A DNA stretch of 64,000 nucleotides. Origin: Eubacteriales bacterium (GTDB lineage Bacteria; Bacillota; Clostridia; Lachnospirales; Lachnospiraceae). Each line of letters begins with the position of its first letter. Within the stretch, counting starts at the first letter, position 1. The stretch spans positions 167,694-231,693 of the forward strand of contig JAUNSC010000001.1 of NCBI GenBank assembly GCA_030539395.1, in the 5' to 3' direction. Below, one piece after another: positions 1 to 8,425 of this stretch. Below the pieces are notes generated by a model. It was not told where the DNA came from. It made no database searches and worked only from the letters and a program-made list of their open reading frames with translations. Position numbers and translations under genes: made by a program.

Positions 1-15
1 TTCTATTCCTAAAAA

Positions 16-59
16 GCTTTTTGTGAAGTTTAAGATGCTTTTTGTGAAAAAAGTATAAT
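16..59 (+). promoter_or_regulatory. LytTR-type direct repeats before a -10 box
   Basis: Two identical 12-base copies of GCTTTTTGTGAA start at 16 and 37. The start-to-start distance is 21 bp, about two helical turns. A consensus TATAAT lies at 54-59, so the second copy covers the place of a -35 box. LytTR regulators are known to bind paired direct repeats with this kind of spacing, and the first downstream gene is a LytTR regulator. Autoregulation is therefore inferred. Confidence 0.55.
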
Positions 60-191
60 TAGGATGGGAATAAAATGTATTATAATCTGTATAGTAGAAA
101 ACAAAAAAGAGAAGTTTTGTCAGAATAAGACATTTAATCAGATGGTTAGATGTCTTGTTTTGGCGGTCATAATTCTCATGAAAGGTATGAC

Positions 192-929
192 ATGATGAAG
201 ATTGCGGTATGTGATGACAGAAAAGAAAACCTGGAGGAACTGTGCAGCTATATAGCAGAATATTTTACAGAAAGGGAAGATAATGAATATCAGCTGTATA
301 GCTGCCTTTCAGGGAAAGAACTTTTGAATGTAATAGAAAAGAAACAATTTGATATTTATTTTCTGGATGTCCTTATGCCGGAAATCGGCGGCATGGAAAT
401 CGGACGGATGATACGGGAAAAAAATCAAGAAGCGATTATCGTATATATTTCTGTTTCAAAGGAATTTGCTTTTGAAGCATTTGGAGTGAGAGCTTTCCAG
501 TATCTGCAAAAACCGGTAAAAAAAGAAGAACTGTATGATGTTTTTGATCAGATTATGTGTTTTGTGAAAAGAAAACAGGACAGAAGGGTCGGTATTCGTA
601 CCAGGGAAGGTCTGGTAAATGTAAAAATAGATGAAATTATGTATGTGGAAAATATGTCAAGGTGTGCTGTTTATATGATTAAGGATAAAGAACCGGTAGT
701 CAGTGTCTGCAATAGAGGCTCTTTCGAGAAAAGTGTAAGTTTTCTGAACAGCCATTTTGATTTTGTGCAGCCTCATAAATCTTATTTTGTGAATATGCAT
801 TACATTCATACATTTAGCTCAAAGAGTCTGATTATGGAGGATGGGACGCAGATTGCTATCAGCAGAAAGAGGTATGAGCATACGAAGAAGAGATACCTTG
901 AATTTTTAAATAATGGAGAAAAATCATGA
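192..929 (+). CDS. LytTR-family response regulator
   Basis: Cytoplasmic two-component response regulator of the AgrA/VirR type, 245 residues from the ATG at 192. That start follows a GAAAGG ribosome site; an upstream in-frame ATG at 150 has none. The receiver domain covers about residues 3-120, with the acidic pair D8/D9, phosphoacceptor D59 in FLDVLMP, and the conserved K of QKPVKK. The LytTR DNA-binding domain spans about 135-240. Its stop overlaps the start of the next gene, a GHKL histidine kinase, by 4 bases (ATGA), so the two are one regulatory pair. No autoinducer-peptide gene was seen next to them. The targets are unknown, but paired repeats upstream suggest autoregulation and the downstream channel/transporter genes are candidates. 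Confidence 0.9.
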   Translation: MMKIAVCDDRKENLEELCSYIAEYFTEREDNEYQLYSCLSGKELLNVIEKKQFDIYFLDVLMPEIGGMEIGRMIREKNQEAIIVYISVSKEFAFEAFGVRAFQYLQKPVKKEELYDVFDQIMCFVKRKQDRRVGIRTREGLVNVKIDEIMYVENMSRCAVYMIKDKEPVVSVCNRGSFEKSVSFLNSHFDFVQPHKSYFVNMHYIHTFSSKSLIMEDGTQIAISRKRYEHTKKRYLEFLNNGEKS

Positions 930-2218
930 TTAGTATGATGATGTTCTGGCAGTATCGCATCTCGATACTGTTTCTTCTTTTGTTTCTTGTTATTTTTTTG
1001 CCGTTGAGATATAGTAAATGGGTTACTTTTCTGTGTCTGACAGGCTGCTTTGTAATTACGGGTGTTATGGACTATTTATATCTGATCGTGGGAAAAAAAC
1101 ATGAGATTTCAGTGTTTTTCACATTGGGGGAAATTATTGTAGTGCAGACGGCTCCTTTTCTGATTGCAAAGTATCGTGACTTTCGTGCCATGTTTGTAGG
1201 ATTTACTGCGGCGGGCTACGTGCTGGCTGGGAATATTGTCGGTTCTATTTTGTATATTGCGGGAGTGGATTTTTTGATAGATCTGGCCTGTGAAAGCATA
1301 ATTCATCTTCTGATTCTTGGGATACTCATATGGAAAATCAGGGAGAGCTTTTTGATCAGCATGGAAAATACAGAGGTCCAGTGGGGAAAACTCTGCCTGA
1401 TACCGGCTTTGTTTTATACGGCAACTTATGCAATTTCAACGTGGCCGGCCAATATTTATAAACAGCCGGAGAACTTATTAGGTGTCTGCTGTATTATGGC
1501 TCTTATGGTAAGCTCCTATATTATGATCATCGGAATGTTCAGCAAACAGAAGCAGGATGAAGAGATGAAACGGAGTATGGAGTACCTGGAAAATTATGCG
1601 GAGCAGCTTAAGCGGGAAGCAGATGTGCTCAGGGAAAAGGAAACGGAGACTGCAGTGATACGGCATGATTTAAGACATTACAGTATTTTAATCAATTCGT
1701 ATCTTGAAGATGGGAGAACGGAAGAAATCCGGGAACTTTTAAGAGTATTGAATGAACACGGGGAAGATAGCAAATCTGTCCGTTACTGTGAAAATCTGGC
1801 AGTAAACGGTATTGTCACTCATTGTGCAAAGCAGGCGAATCAAAATAGCATACGCTTTGATGTTGATATAGAGATACCGCAGAAGATGCGGGTGAATGAG
1901 TTCGAGTTTGCCACGGTGGTATCCAATCTGCTGGAAAATGCTGTTCAGGCAGCAGCTCTGGTAGAAAATAAGCAGGAGAGGTTTGTTAAAATTACGGCTC
2001 ACGGGATAAAAGACAAACTTATTCTGGAGGTTATTAACGGTTGCTCAGGTAAACCGGAAATATCAAAGTCTACAGGGCTTCCGGTGTCACAGGGCGGCAG
2101 ACGGCATGGATATGGGATGAAGAGTGTACGGGCGTTTGCCAATAAAAATGATGCGGTATTTAGTTTTACTGCGGATGAGAAAAACTTTTCGGTGAAAATG
2201 TTATTGAAAATTATTTGA
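926..2218 (+). CDS. GHKL sensor histidine kinase (AgrC-like)
   Basis: Membrane sensor kinase of 430 residues. About six hydrophobic segments fill residues 5-205. A charged coiled-coil-like linker follows (about 210-245). The phosphoacceptor His lies in IRHDLRHY. The C-terminal HATPase_c_5-type domain has the N-box around SNLLENAVQAA and a GYGMKSV G-box. This organisation is typical of AgrC/peptide-sensing kinases paired with LytTR regulators. Its start overlaps the regulator stop by 4 bases. The stimulus cannot be read from the sequence. Confidence 0.9.
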   Translation: MISMMMFWQYRISILFLLLFLVIFLPLRYSKWVTFLCLTGCFVITGVMDYLYLIVGKKHEISVFFTLGEIIVVQTAPFLIAKYRDFRAMFVGFTAAGYVLAGNIVGSILYIAGVDFLIDLACESIIHLLILGILIWKIRESFLISMENTEVQWGKLCLIPALFYTATYAISTWPANIYKQPENLLGVCCIMALMVSSYIMIIGMFSKQKQDEEMKRSMEYLENYAEQLKREADVLREKETETAVIRHDLRHYSILINSYLEDGRTEEIRELLRVLNEHGEDSKSVRYCENLAVNGIVTHCAKQANQNSIRFDVDIEIPQKMRVNEFEFATVVSNLLENAVQAAALVENKQERFVKITAHGIKDKLILEVINGCSGKPEISKSTGLPVSQGGRRHGYGMKSVRAFANKNDAVFSFTADEKNFSVKMLLKII

Positions 2219-2239
2219 TTTTAATAGTTGGATTTCTTC

Positions 2240-2269
2240 AGACGGCTGTGAAATACAGACCGTCTTTTG
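2240..2269 (+). terminator. Rho-independent terminator after the kinase gene
   Basis: AGACGG at 2240-2245 pairs with CCGTCT at 2260-2265. The stem is extended by CTGT/ACAG and followed by a short T run. The remaining spacer up to 2470 holds a TATAAT at 2306-2311, a possible promoter for the next gene, and a small inverted repeat (ACATAA/TTATGT) at 2415-2428. Confidence 0.7.
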
Positions 2270-2470
2270 TGAAGAACGAGAGACGGAAAAAGTACCATAT
2301 CGTATTATAATAAACAGGTGAAATATCAGTAGATTGTAATGACAGAGCGGGGGGAGGGTATTACATTTTAGATGTCGCAGACAAAGAAAGTGTGACGATT
2401 AACGGCAGTTTTATACATAAGTTTATGTGTAATCTATTTGGAAAGAGATACAAAAGGAAAGGAATAAAGT

Positions 2471-3241
2471 ATGCAAAGATTTAAGAAAACAGGTGTGTTA
2501 GTGCTGGCATTGTTTTTTGTGCTGGCTGCAATGCCGGGAAAGGCTGCGGCATCCGGAAAAACATTGAGGGTAGGTGTGCGTGAAGATATCATGCATATGG
2601 GATATTTGAATTCCAATACCGGCAAATATTATGGACTGGAAATTGATCTGGCAGATAAGCTGGCAGAAATACTTGGTTATACTGCTGTAGAATACACCAG
2701 CGTAAATCCTGAGAACCGTAAGGATATGCTTTTGACCGGTGAGGTAGACTGCCTGATTGCGGCATATTCAGTGGAGGCAACACGCCTGGAGAATTTTGAT
2801 TTTTCTCCGGCTTACTATACGGATTACAGCTGTGTTATGGTGGAGAAATCTTCTCTGATTCATGAATTGAGTGACCTGGTAGGAAAAAAGACCGGAGTGC
2901 TGGAAGGCGCGAATACGGCGCCTAAACTGTATCAGAAAATGCTTGATATGGAATTGCTCACAGAAGAGGATTCCAAAGGAAGCTCCCTGATAAAGCTGGC
3001 TTCTTATGAGGAGATGTCTGTTGCTCTTGAGGAGGGGACTGTAGACGCTGTGTGTATGGATGGATGTATTGCCAGGGCTTATATGGAAGATGACAGGGAA
3101 ATTTTGGAGGAGACGGTCGGGCAGGAAGAATATGCGGTAGCTACTCTTAAGGATTCAGAACTCAGCCAGCCTGTGGCAGAGGCGATTCAGCGGATGCTGG
3201 ATGATGGAACGATAGAAGGATTGATTGAAAAGTGGAACTAG
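2471..3241 (+). CDS. Extracellular solute-binding protein, family 3
   Basis: Secreted binding protein of 256 residues. A signal peptide (about residues 1-27, basic MQRFKK then a hydrophobic core, likely cleavage after AAA) carries no lipobox Cys. The mature part has the SBP_bac_3 pattern: LRVGVREDI strand, GLEIDLADKLAEILG, a central ISO-type sequence around FSPAYYTDY, and GKKTGVLEGANTA. Family members bind polar amino acids for ABC importers or act as sensory inputs. No matching ABC permease is adjacent. It lies 11 bases before a channel with large extracellular sensor domains, so a sensing or ligand-delivery role is possible; that part is inference. Good AAAGGAAAGGA ribosome site. Confidence 0.85.
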   Translation: MQRFKKTGVLVLALFFVLAAMPGKAAASGKTLRVGVREDIMHMGYLNSNTGKYYGLEIDLADKLAEILGYTAVEYTSVNPENRKDMLLTGEVDCLIAAYSVEATRLENFDFSPAYYTDYSCVMVEKSSLIHELSDLVGKKTGVLEGANTAPKLYQKMLDMELLTEEDSKGSSLIKLASYEEMSVALEEGTVDAVCMDGCIARAYMEDDREILEETVGQEEYAVATLKDSELSQPVAEAIQRMLDDGTIEGLIEKWN

Positions 3242-3252
3242 GGGGAGAAAAA

Positions 3253-6201
3253 ATGGCGAAGAAATTGAGAGGAAAAACAATTGCTGCATTTTTGATGATA
3301 GTTATTTGTGTCCTTCTGTTCGGGTTGTTTCTGATAAAAATGCAGACAAAGCTTTCTGTCAGCAATCAGCAGGATAATACAATGGGTAAACTGGATGAGA
3401 TGCAGGCAGTTATTGATAATGCAGATGCCATGGCAGAGCAGAACAGGATCAGTTATGATGAGGTGTATCAGTCAAAAGCAGCCAGTGTGGCATATATGGC
3501 TAATAATGACCAGAGTTTCAAGTGTTCGGATGCACATCTAAAGGAACTGGCCGATATGATGAATGTCAGCAATATCCTGATTATTGATAAAGAAGGCAGG
3601 CAGATTGCCAGAGCGGATAAATCATCTGCCGATTTTACTTATCACCGCTATAATCAGCTTCGCACAGTGTTTGACACAGGAGAGCCTTCCGAAGCTTTCG
3701 AGGTAACAATAGATGATACTGTGCGCAGATATTACGCTGCTATGATTGATGACGAGCAGGAAGTGGTAATTGAACAAGACCCCGAGGAACTTCATTCTCT
3801 TCAGGAGGATACTTCTTCCTGGAAGAGCATATTGAGCAAAATCAGCGTTGGTCTGAAAGGATTTACTTTTGCCGTATCGAATCAGGATTATACATTTTTA
3901 TATTATCCTGATGAGGAAATGATTGGAAGAGATTCACTGGATGCAGGACTTAAGGCAGAGGATCTTGCTGATTACAATTTTGCATGGATGAGTATAAACG
4001 GAGAAAAATTTTTCTGTGGGGTAAAAAATATTCCGAATGATGATGCTTTTGTAATTTGTGCAGTTCCTCAGGAAGAGATAAATTCTGCAAGAGATGTTAC
4101 AGTAGCAATTGTCCTGTTCATATTTTTTGCAGTAATTACGATTGTAGCAGTTTACTCCATACTGATTCTGAAAGAACAGTGTCAGGAAGAAGCTGTGCAG
4201 GTAAAGGTTACAGATAAACTTTATTACAATAAGACAGTCGGAAGAAAAATTCTTACATTTTCAGGAGTGGGACTTATTTTGATTATTGTTGTCTCCTTCT
4301 ATATGCAGACGTTATTTTCTCTCTCAATGCGGTCTATGAGCAACAACCGTCAGGTACAGGAGACAGGGGAGACTCTGAAAAAAAATGATAGTGACATTGA
4401 ATTGATTACGGCACAGTATAATCGTCGTTACTTGAATAAATGTCAGGTTGCAGCTAAAATTCTCAGCGAAAACCATCAGCTTTGGAACAAAGAAGATCTG
4501 GCTGAACTGAGCAGAGCAATCGGAGCAGAATTTCTTCTGATTTTTGATAAAACCGGAAGAGAAATCGTATCGGATTCTACATATACCAATTTTCAGATCA
4601 GCATAAATCCGGAAGATCAGTCTTATGAATTCGGAAGTCTGCTGCAGGGCCGGGAATATTATATTCAGGAGGCACAGCCTGATCAGGTATCCGGAACATA
4701 CCGTCAGTATATAGGTGTGCTTTTGCAGGATGAAGAGGGAGAGGCCGATGGATTTGTGCAGATGTGTGTCGTTCCGGAAAAACTTGAGGAGGCATTGCAG
4801 ACTACAACACTTCCGTCCGTTTTAAGCGGTGTTAAAGCCAGTGCAGGCGGTTTTGCGTTTGCCATAGATAAAGAAACCGGAAACTTTTCCTGGTTTCCTG
4901 ATGAGAGAGTAGACGGAAAGAATGCGCTGGAGTATGGAATGAAGGAAAAACAGCTTCGGGATGGCTATTGTGATTATATTACAATTAACAGCCAGAAATA
5001 TTTTGCCTCCAGCCTTGAGACTGAAACGAATTATATTTATGTGGCGGTTCCTCAGAGAAAACTGATGGCTACAAGGCTTCCTGTAGCTTTGGCCAGCGGA
5101 GCGGCCAGCCTGGCTTGTCTGATTCTTGTATTTTTACTTCTGGCTTTCGGCAGAAAAAGTAATGTGCAGATAGAGCCGCAAAAACAGAAAGAGCAGGCTT
5201 CCGGTCCGATGGTAGATGTAATAATGCCTGACGGCTCAACAAAGAAATCTGAAGCTGCTGCCAACCGCTGGTCTGACATGGGAATACAATGGCATGAAAA
5301 AACGCCGGAGCAAAAATTAATAACTATTCTGGAAGCGCTTATGTCGGTTCTGGCACTGGCAATCTGTGTTGCGATTTTATTTAAGGACCGAATTTTTCAG
5401 GAAGATTCTATTTTCCTGCATATTATACAGGGAAACTGGGAACACAGTCTCAATGTCTTCGCATTAACAGGATGCATTATGATCATATGCGTGTGCGGTG
5501 TGGCTGTGATGATCGTGAGGGAGATTTTGCGGCTGCTTGCAAGGGCTATGAATGCCAAGGGAGCTACGATCTGTCATCTTTTACGCAATTTTGTAAAATA
5601 TATTTCTGTAATTGCCATGTTATATTATTGCTTTGCACTTTTTGGTGTAGATACACAGACCCTGCTGGCTTCTGCCGGTATTTTGTCTCTGGTCATCGGA
5701 CTTGGGGCCAAGGAATTGGTTTCGGATATTTTAGCCGGATTATTTATTATATTTGAAGGGGAGTTTCAGGTAGGCGATATCGTAACCGTGGGAGACTGGC
5801 GCGGAATCGTACAGGAGATTGGCGTACGTACCACAAAGATTCTCAGTGAAGGTAATAACGTTAAGATTATCAGCAATAGTGCTGTCAGCGGTGTTATTAA
5901 TATGACCAAGAATAATTCCCAGTGCTGCTGTGATCTGGGCATCGTAAATGACAGGACATTAGATGAGATTGAAAGTATTTTGACATCAGAACTGCCGCAG
6001 TTGAAATATAAGCTCCCGGCTGTTTTAGCAGGCCCTGTCTATAAGGGGGTTTATTCTCTGAGCGGCAGCACGATAAATATCAGACTGGTGACTGAATGCA
6101 ATGAGGCTGATAAGGCTCAGCTGGGCAGAGATCTGAATCGTGAGATAAAGATGATTTGCGACAGACATGGCATTACATTAAATTCAATAACTCACTCCTG
6201 A
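3253..6201 (+). CDS. Very large MscS-type channel with duplicated extracellular sensor domains
   Basis: 982 residues from the ATG at 3253, which follows GGGGGAG; an ATG at 3232 overlaps the previous gene and lacks a site. The order is TM helix (about 10-28), extracellular Cache-like domain (about 30-280), two TM helices (about 282-352), a second similar extracellular domain (about 355-605), TM helix (about 610-635), a basic linker, then the MscS core. The core has three TM helices and the pore-lining and beta-domain signature around SLVIGLGAKELVSDILAG and VGDIVTVGDWRGIVQEIGVR. The two extracellular domains share a repeated layout (KGFTFAVS / GGFAFAID, then YPDEE / FPDER, then SINGEKFF / TINSQKYF), so they look like an internal duplication. 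MscS proteins are mechanosensitive channels; ligand gating by the sensors is inference. Confidence 0.85.
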   Translation: MAKKLRGKTIAAFLMIVICVLLFGLFLIKMQTKLSVSNQQDNTMGKLDEMQAVIDNADAMAEQNRISYDEVYQSKAASVAYMANNDQSFKCSDAHLKELADMMNVSNILIIDKEGRQIARADKSSADFTYHRYNQLRTVFDTGEPSEAFEVTIDDTVRRYYAAMIDDEQEVVIEQDPEELHSLQEDTSSWKSILSKISVGLKGFTFAVSNQDYTFLYYPDEEMIGRDSLDAGLKAEDLADYNFAWMSINGEKFFCGVKNIPNDDAFVICAVPQEEINSARDVTVAIVLFIFFAVITIVAVYSILILKEQCQEEAVQVKVTDKLYYNKTVGRKILTFSGVGLILIIVVSFYMQTLFSLSMRSMSNNRQVQETGETLKKNDSDIELITAQYNRRYLNKCQVAAKILSENHQLWNKEDLAELSRAIGAEFLLIFDKTGREIVSDSTYTNFQISINPEDQSYEFGSLLQGREYYIQEAQPDQVSGTYRQYIGVLLQDEEGEADGFVQMCVVPEKLEEALQTTTLPSVLSGVKASAGGFAFAIDKETGNFSWFPDERVDGKNALEYGMKEKQLRDGYCDYITINSQKYFASSLETETNYIYVAVPQRKLMATRLPVALASGAASLACLILVFLLLAFGRKSNVQIEPQKQKEQASGPMVDVIMPDGSTKKSEAAANRWSDMGIQWHEKTPEQKLITILEALMSVLALAICVAILFKDRIFQEDSIFLHIIQGNWEHSLNVFALTGCIMIICVCGVAVMIVREILRLLARAMNAKGATICHLLRNFVKYISVIAMLYYCFALFGVDTQTLLASAGILSLVIGLGAKELVSDILAGLFIIFEGEFQVGDIVTVGDWRGIVQEIGVRTTKILSEGNNVKIISNSAVSGVINMTKNNSQCCCDLGIVNDRTLDEIESILTSELPQLKYKLPAVLAGPVYKGVYSLSGSTINIRLVTECNEADKAQLGRDLNREIKMICDRHGITLNSITHS

Positions 6202-6267
6202 CAGGAATTTCGTGACTATCTGCAGGGAATTCGTTGAAAATAATAATCCTGAAAGGAGGGGGTTCGT

Positions 6268-7446
6268 ATGGAAGAAAGAGAGGACATTGAAAAGGCTAAT
6301 ATAGAATGGCGTTATCTGGATTTGAAACATCAAAGCGAGGAAATATATATCAGCCGTTTTGAAGAGTCAAAGAGTGGGGAAGAGGCGGCAGTCAATCCCG
6401 GGGAAATGCCGGTTCATTATGCCACTATCCGCTGCAGGGACGGAAAATGGGAGATAGAGGATACCAGCACAAAGTTTGGTGTCAAAATCAACGGGATAAA
6501 GATGAATGAGAATACTCTGCTGCAGGAAAATGATGAAATCTGCATTGGAGATACACTATTCTATTTTACCGGCATGCAATTAAAATACAGTCACAGACAG
6601 TATACAGAAAATCGACTGTCTATTCATATTGAAGAGCGCAGCGTGTGGACACTTTTTAAGAAGAAGACACTTCTTGAAGATATTGATTTGACTATTTATC
6701 CTGGCGAAATGGTGCTTCTGTTGGGAGGGTCCGGTGCAGGAAAAACGACTTTTATTAATGCGGTTACCGGATATGAAAAAGCAAAAGCTACGATTCTTGA
6801 AGGGGATCGTGATATTTACCGAAACTATAATCAGCTAAAATACAACATCGGAATGGTTCCGCAGCAGGATTTGCTGCGCATGGATGATACGGTACAGATG
6901 ACATTGATGAATGCGGCAGAAATGAGGATGCCGGTACACTTTTCTGCACAGGAGCGGGAAGCGCGTGTTAAGGAGCTTCTGGAGATGTTTGGCCTGGATG
7001 CCGAGGCAGATGAGCTGGTGGGTAAACTTTCCGGAGGACAGAGAAAGCGTCTGTCCATATGCGTAGAATTTGTGGCGGCTCCGGATTTGTTTATCCTGGA
7101 TGAACCGGATTCCGGTCTGGATGGGGTAATGGCGCGGGAATTGATGGAATATCTGAGAAAGATTGCTGATGACAGAAAAATCGTCATGGTGATTACCCAC
7201 ACACCGGACAGAGTAATTGATCTTTTTGATAAGGTGATTGTACTGGCTAAAGGAACAGAGGACCATGTAGGACATCTGGTTTATTATGGTTCTGTTGAAG
7301 AGGCAGGGGAGTTTTTTGGTATAGATTCTATGGAGGAAATTTTAAGCCTGATTAACAGTAAGGATGAAGGGGGAGAAGGCCTTGCTGACGAGTATCTTGA
7401 GAAATATCAGAAACTTGTCGGGGAAAAGGAGGAAGTATGCAAATAA
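6268..7446 (+). CDS. ABC transporter ATPase with N-terminal FHA domain
   Basis: 392 residues. An FHA-like domain fills about residues 15-110 (DGKWEIEDTSTKFGVKING, then NDEICIGDTLFYF). An ABCG-type ATPase follows: Walker A GGSGAGKTTF, signature LSGGQRKRLS, Walker B LFILDEPDSGLDG, and H-loop VITHTPDR. FHA domains recognise phosphothreonine peptides, so a Ser/Thr-kinase input is expected from family knowledge; no kinase is in this window. It overlaps the permease gene by 10 bases, and the pair would form an ABC-2 type exporter. Strong GGAGGGGG ribosome site. Confidence 0.88.
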   Translation: MEEREDIEKANIEWRYLDLKHQSEEIYISRFEESKSGEEAAVNPGEMPVHYATIRCRDGKWEIEDTSTKFGVKINGIKMNENTLLQENDEICIGDTLFYFTGMQLKYSHRQYTENRLSIHIEERSVWTLFKKKTLLEDIDLTIYPGEMVLLLGGSGAGKTTFINAVTGYEKAKATILEGDRDIYRNYNQLKYNIGMVPQQDLLRMDDTVQMTLMNAAEMRMPVHFSAQEREARVKELLEMFGLDAEADELVGKLSGGQRKRLSICVEFVAAPDLFILDEPDSGLDGVMARELMEYLRKIADDRKIVMVITHTPDRVIDLFDKVIVLAKGTEDHVGHLVYYGSVEEAGEFFGIDSMEEILSLINSKDEGGEGLADEYLEKYQKLVGEKEEVCK

Positions 7447-8378
7447 AGCTCTGGTTCTCAGATGGACAGCGGCGCACAGGACGCTTGGGACAGACTAAAA
7501 TTTACCTTGGTAAACTGTTTCGGATATTTATCCATGAGAGAGACTGGAAGGTGCTGCCCATGTCAGCATTAATTGCTTTCATGGTAGCGTATGTAGTGGG
7601 GAAAAATATGTTTATAAATATGGAGGGAACAAAAATTGGTTCTCTGGCATTTGTCTGCTGCTGTATCTGGAATGGGTTTTTTAATTCCATTCAGGTAGTC
7701 TGCCGTGAACGTCCTATTATTAAAAGAGAGCATCGTGCAGGTTTGCATATTTCCTCATACATAGCCGCACATATCATTTATCAGGCTTTTCTTTGCATTC
7801 TGCAGGTAATAATTACTTTGACAGTCTACTGGTTTGCAGGAATGAATTTTCCGTCGGAGGGACTGGTAACCGGAAGTTTTGTGCCGGACATGGCAATTAC
7901 ACTGTTCCTGATTACGTTTGCTTCGGATATGATGGCATTGATGGTATCCTGTATTGTACGCACCACTACTTCAGCTATGACGGTAATGCCGTTTTTGCTC
8001 ATTGTTCAGCTGGTATTTGCCGGAGTGGCTTTTCCGCTGCACGGCATTCCGGAGAAACTTTCCAGCGCTACTATCAGTAAGTGGGGAATCTATGCGGTAT
8101 GTACTGAATCCAATTATAACGGACTCCCATCTACTATTGTGATTAAGGAACTGCAAATGTTTCGGAGTATTCCGGAAGTAGCAGAGCTTTATAATGCGCT
8201 TAGTAAAGAGAATAAAGAAAATCTTGAAAAATATACTGCACAGTATCTGAATGTAGATCATTATGACTACCAGGTAAATAATATTTTGAAAGAGTGGGGG
8301 ATATTGCTGGCCTTTGCAGTGCTGTATGCACTAATTGGAATGGTCAGTCTGGAATTTGTAGATTATGATAAGCGATAA
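7437..8378 (+). CDS. ABC-2 type transporter permease
   Basis: Membrane protein of 313 residues with about six hydrophobic segments: near residues 40-60, 70-90, 110-140, 155-180, 185-210 and 285-305. The layout matches an ABC2_membrane/ABCG-type half permease. An extended loop at about 210-280 precedes the last helix. The start (AGGAGG, 7 bases away) lies inside the end of the FHA-ATPase gene, giving translational coupling. The substrate is unknown. It is the last gene of the plus-strand block and is followed directly by a strong terminator. Confidence 0.8.
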   Translation: MQIKLWFSDGQRRTGRLGQTKIYLGKLFRIFIHERDWKVLPMSALIAFMVAYVVGKNMFINMEGTKIGSLAFVCCCIWNGFFNSIQVVCRERPIIKREHRAGLHISSYIAAHIIYQAFLCILQVIITLTVYWFAGMNFPSEGLVTGSFVPDMAITLFLITFASDMMALMVSCIVRTTTSAMTVMPFLLIVQLVFAGVAFPLHGIPEKLSSATISKWGIYAVCTESNYNGLPSTIVIKELQMFRSIPEVAELYNALSKENKENLEKYTAQYLNVDHYDYQVNNILKEWGILLAFAVLYALIGMVSLEFVDYDKR

Positions 8379-8379
8379 G

Positions 8380-8420
8380 AAAAACATGGTTGATGAATTT
8401 GTTCATCAGCCATGTTTTTT
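8380..8420. terminator. Bidirectional terminator
   Basis: Long inverted repeat: 8381-8397 pairs with 8402-8418 with one central mismatch. It is flanked by an A run on the left and a T run on the right, so it can end transcription from both converging genes. Confidence 0.88.
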
Positions 8421-8425
8421 AAGTC

